Below the pieces are notes generated by a model that was given only the letters and a program-made list of their open reading frames with translations, was not told where the DNA came from and did not search any database. Shown here piece by piece: positions 61,818 through 64,000 of a stretch of 64,000 nucleotides of DNA. The translations under genes were made by a program, and so were the position numbers. This stretch comes from an uncultured Parabacteroides sp. GTDB taxonomy: Bacteria > Bacteroidota > Bacteroidia > Bacteroidales > Tannerellaceae. The stretch spans positions 62,001-126,000 of the forward strand of contig CALUZS010000004.1 in the NCBI GenBank assembly GCA_944325355.1. The letters run 5' to 3'. The first letter of the stretch is position 1; every line of letters begins with the position of its first letter.

Positions 61818-62938
61818 AACGAGCTTTATTTATTGATAGGGATGGTACATTAGTGGTAGAACCTGACGATTTTCAGCTGGATGATTTTAAAAAACTGGAA
61901 TTTGTCCCGAAAGTGTTCCGCAATCTTTATTTTATACGTAAGCACCTCGATTATGAATTTGTGATGGTTTCCAACCAGGATGGATTAGGTACGGATGCTT
62001 TCCCGGAGGAGACATTTCGACCATTGCATGAATTGATAATGAAGACGCTTTCCGGTGAAGGAATTGATTTCGATGATGTTTTGATAGATCCCTCCATGCC
62101 GGAAGAACATTCCCCAAACCGGAAACCGGGTACCGGCATGCTGCAGAAATATATGGGAGGTGCCTATGATTTGGCGAATAGTTTTGTGATAGGTGACCGA
62201 TTGACGGATATGGAACTGGCTGCCAATTTGGGAGCAAAAGGGATATGGCTTCATGAGCCTGAAGGATATGAGGAGGAACTAAGTGCGTATCCGAGGAAAC
62301 TTTTTCCGGTTCTGGTGACGGATGATTGGGATAAAATAGCGGAATTCCTGTTTGCGGGAGAAAGAATCGCTTCGATAGAACGAACAACGAAAGAAACTGC
62401 TATCTTTGTGGCATTGAATCTTGATGGACATGGTAAAACCGATATCTCTACGGGGATAGGCTTTTTCGACCACATGCTTGAGCAAATCGGGAAACATTCC
62501 GGAATGGATTTGACTGTAAAGGTAAAAGGAGACCTTTTTGTGGACGAACATCATACAATCGAAGATACTGCTATAGTTCTTGGTGAAGCGTTGAAAACGG
62601 CACTGGGGGACAAACGGGGCATCGAACGATATGGATATACACTTCCGATGGATGATTGCCTTTGTAGCGTGGCACTCGATTTTGGAGGAAGGGCTTGGCT
62701 TGTATGGAATGCGGAATTTCATCGTGAGAAGATAGGAGATATGCCTACTGAAATGTTCTTGCACTTCTTTAAGAGCTTGAGCGATGCAGCAAAGATGAAC
62801 TTGAATATAAAAGCTGAAGGCGTGAACGAGCATCATAAAATCGAAGGAATATTCAAGTCTTTTGCGAGGTCAATCAAGATGGCAATAAAGAGAGATATAT
62901 ATAAATATGAAGTACCAACGACTAAAGGTTTATTATAG
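61805..62938 (+). CDS. hisB: Bifunctional histidinol-phosphatase / imidazoleglycerol-phosphate dehydratase
   Basis: 377 residues from ATG 61805; an earlier frame start at 61742 lies deep in hisC. The N-terminal 165 residues are a HAD phosphatase ([47 protein letters not shown]). The C-terminal 200 residues are the dehydratase with two metal motifs [10 protein letters not shown] and [12 protein letters not shown] and [13 protein letters not shown]. It catalyses two non-adjacent histidine steps. The rest of the pathway (hisH, A, F, I) is not in the window. Confidence 0.96.
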   Translation: MEALKRALFIDRDGTLVVEPDDFQLDDFKKLEFVPKVFRNLYFIRKHLDYEFVMVSNQDGLGTDAFPEETFRPLHELIMKTLSGEGIDFDDVLIDPSMPEEHSPNRKPGTGMLQKYMGGAYDLANSFVIGDRLTDMELAANLGAKGIWLHEPEGYEEELSAYPRKLFPVLVTDDWDKIAEFLFAGERIASIERTTKETAIFVALNLDGHGKTDISTGIGFFDHMLEQIGKHSGMDLTVKVKGDLFVDEHHTIEDTAIVLGEALKTALGDKRGIERYGYTLPMDDCLCSVALDFGGRAWLVWNAEFHREKIGDMPTEMFLHFFKSLSDAAKMNLNIKAEGVNEHHKIEGIFKSFARSIKMAIKRDIYKYEVPTTKGLL

Positions 62939-63319
62939 ATGAAGCAGTTTCTTTTATCGGCTTTGTTGCTTTCATTCGTCTCTTGTTCGGATGAATTGAC
63001 GGAGCTGGATGGTAAATGGCAGTTGCTGAGTGTTGAATCGGATGGAAATGTAGAGGTTGTGGATACCGTTTTTTATAATATTCAGTCATCTTTTTTCCAA
63101 TATCAGATTTATCAGCAGGCAACTGATGATTATCTAGTTGACTACGGATTCAAATACCGTCCGGATGAAGACCATCTGACATTGGAATTGCAGACGGAGT
63201 CGTTCCTTCCCAAAACAGATTGGACTTCATTGACGAGGGATTTCAAAATTGAAAAGCATACCAGTAAAAGACTGATTCTTAGCAGTGAGGGGAAAACCTA
63301 TACTTTCCGAAACTTCTGA
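62939..63319 (+). CDS. Small lipoprotein, lipocalin-like
   Basis: 126 residues with a lipoprotein signal MKQFLLSALLLSFVSC (Cys16). The mature part begins ELDGKWQLLSVE, the G-x-W of a lipocalin-like barrel, with strands to the end (LILSSEGKTYTFRNF). Its ATG follows the hisB stop with no gap, so it is co-transcribed and possibly translated by termination-reinitiation with the his operon. A functional link to histidine is not evident; it may be an independent gene riding the operon. Confidence 0.75.
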   Translation: MKQFLLSALLLSFVSCSDELTELDGKWQLLSVESDGNVEVVDTVFYNIQSSFFQYQIYQQATDDYLVDYGFKYRPDEDHLTLELQTESFLPKTDWTSLTRDFKIEKHTSKRLILSSEGKTYTFRNF

Positions 63320-63438
63320 TGGATTTTTTACTTTTTTCTTTCTTTTGTATGGAAAGACGCTTTTGGAATGAAATTCGGTTTACTCTCGTCTTGTGTAGCC
63401 GCTGGCGATAGTTCCCGGTTTGCTTCGATATATTCCAC

Positions 63439-63462
63439 GAACGGATAGGAAGCTATCCGTTC
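63439..63462. repeat. Perfect hairpin after the his operon
   Basis: GAACGGATAG/CTATCCGTTC around GAAG, a 10-bp perfect stem. No T tract follows, so it is not a typical terminator, though it lies where one would be expected. The rest of 63320-63487 shows nothing I recognise. Confidence 0.45.
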
Positions 63463-63487
63463 TGAAATCTTCGTTTGCCCGTTTTGA

Positions 63488-63598
63488 GCAGCGCCTGCCG
63501 CAGAGAGGATATACCAGATTGACTACGTGAATCCGTATAACAAAAGTATTGATCTGTACTTCTACGCACTGGAGAAGAGGATAAAATCGGAGAGCTGA
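63488..63598 (+). other. Unrecognised 36-residue frame, possible C-terminal gene fragment
   Basis: Opens immediately after a stop without ATG and reads ERIYQIDYVNPYNKSIDLYF, then ALEKRIKSES. It looks coding-like but is too short to assign; probably the tail of a lost gene. Its stop lies 14 bp from the end of the convergent transporter gene. Confidence 0.25.
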
Positions 63599-63611
63599 TC
63601 TTCATCCTCTC

Positions 63612-64000
63612 TCATCTTACCCCGAACACATCTTCCGGGTGTGTCTTCAAAGGTTCCACATGCACCACTATATCATAAACTTCGGGGATGCACTCCCGGA
63701 TGCTTTGCTCTACTCTGCTGGCCAGAATATGGGCCTGATTGAGTGTTATGTCGCCATCAGTTTCCACATCGAGGGTTATCATATACTTGCCGCCTATGCT
63801 GCGTGAACGCACCCGGTGCGGGTTACTTACTCCGTCTACCTTATTAATGGCATCAAATATCCGCTGATAGACAGACACATCCTTGACCCCGTCCATCAGC
63901 TCTACATTGGAATCCATGAATATCCTGACGGCAGAACGGATAATGAACAGGCTGACCAGCAGCGCTGTTACTGAATCTAGTACGGGCATCCCCAAGGTAA
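63612..64000 (-). CDS. Cation diffusion facilitator family transporter, C-terminal part
   Basis: The reading frame is open to the window edge, so the N-terminal half is missing. Visible are the last membrane helix (VLDSVTALLVSLFIIRSAVR) and the cytosolic C-terminal domain with SNVELMDGV, VSNPHRVRSRSIGGKYMITL and HILASRVEQSIRECIPEVYD, HVEP near the end, typical of CDF zinc/iron/manganese exporters. Metal specificity depends on residues outside the window. Confidence 0.88.
   Translation of the reverse strand, partial: TLGMPVLDSVTALLVSLFIIRSAVRIFMDSNVELMDGVKDVSVYQRIFDAINKVDGVSNPHRVRSRSIGGKYMITLDVETDGDITLNQAHILASRVEQSIRECIPEVYDIVVHVEPLKTHPEDVFGVR

Noticed and set aside
1..64000. CRISPR array, complete insertion sequence or prophage
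   Set aside because: I looked for regularly spaced direct repeats, transposase and phage structural genes and found none; only short repeats and gene remnants are present.

Overview
The window is a chromosomal segment of a Bacteroidota bacterium, most likely order Bacteroidales (a gut-type Bacteroides/Parabacteroides relative); I cannot name the species. The evidence is the repeated TAnnTTTG -7 promoter boxes, a fused FeoA-FeoB, a gliding-motility/type IX type-B C-terminal domain, DUF4290, DUF5686, PepSY-like periplasmic proteins, a histone H1-like Hc1 protein, the GH57/GT4/debranching-enzyme glycogen cluster and the gene order DUF4290-murA-rimM-M23-dxr-rseP. Coding is dense on both strands. 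I see no rRNA, CRISPR array, complete insertion sequence or prophage, and only one tRNA.

Layout. 1-3.1 kb: tail of a surface-polysaccharide operon (two glycosyltransferases, one O-antigen-polymerase-like protein). 3.3-5.9 kb: ferrous iron uptake (FeoAB and a tiny Cys-rich partner not called by length-based ORF finding). 6.2 kb: tRNA-Lys(CTT) with its terminator. 6.5-12.2 kb: a calpain-like lipoprotein protease, divergent from a two-component system and two PepSY-like secreted proteins. 12.3-18.8 kb: minus-strand run of a type-B-sorted surface protein, lytic transglycosylase, UvrA and a cysteine-desulfidase-like enzyme. 18.8-20.8 kb: gene debris, then a lipoprotein flavodoxin and a cyclophilin-like secreted protein behind a phased direct repeat. 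20.9-25.5 kb: alpha-glucan/glycogen operon. 25.8-31.4 kb: M3 peptidase, CDP-alcohol phosphatidyltransferase, DUF5686 outer-membrane protein.

31.5-37.7 kb is the most interesting accessory block: eight minus-strand genes (GNAT-like acyltransferase, ketosynthase, ACP, two hotdog dehydratases, RetSat/CrtI-like FAD oxidoreductase, ketoreductase, thioesterase) that form a compact type II fatty-acid/polyene-like assembly line. 38.1-44.8 kb is an envelope housekeeping operon (DUF4290, MurA, RimM, M23 protein, Dxr, RseP, with a phosphoesterase). MurA has Asp in place of the fosfomycin-reactive Cys. 44.9-49.2 kb: DUF5715 lipoprotein, then phoH-purC-menaquinone methyltransferase-aroE. 49.3-53.4 kb: pyruvate formate-lyase with its activase, DUF2023 and flavodoxin. 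53.5-57.7 kb: sialidase, small conserved protein, acyltransferase, histone-like protein, secreted protein of unknown function. 57.7-58.3 kb is a gene-free, hairpin-rich spacer. 58.3-63.3 kb: hisGDCB operon preceded by a histidine-rich leader peptide and a complete attenuator, followed directly by a small lipoprotein. The right edge cuts a cation diffusion facilitator.

The regulatory findings that stand out are the his attenuator, a 19-bp motif shared by the feoAB and flavodoxin upstream regions, a 21-bp-phased direct repeat before the lipoprotein flavodoxin, and an 11-bp-phased repeat before the PepSY genes.
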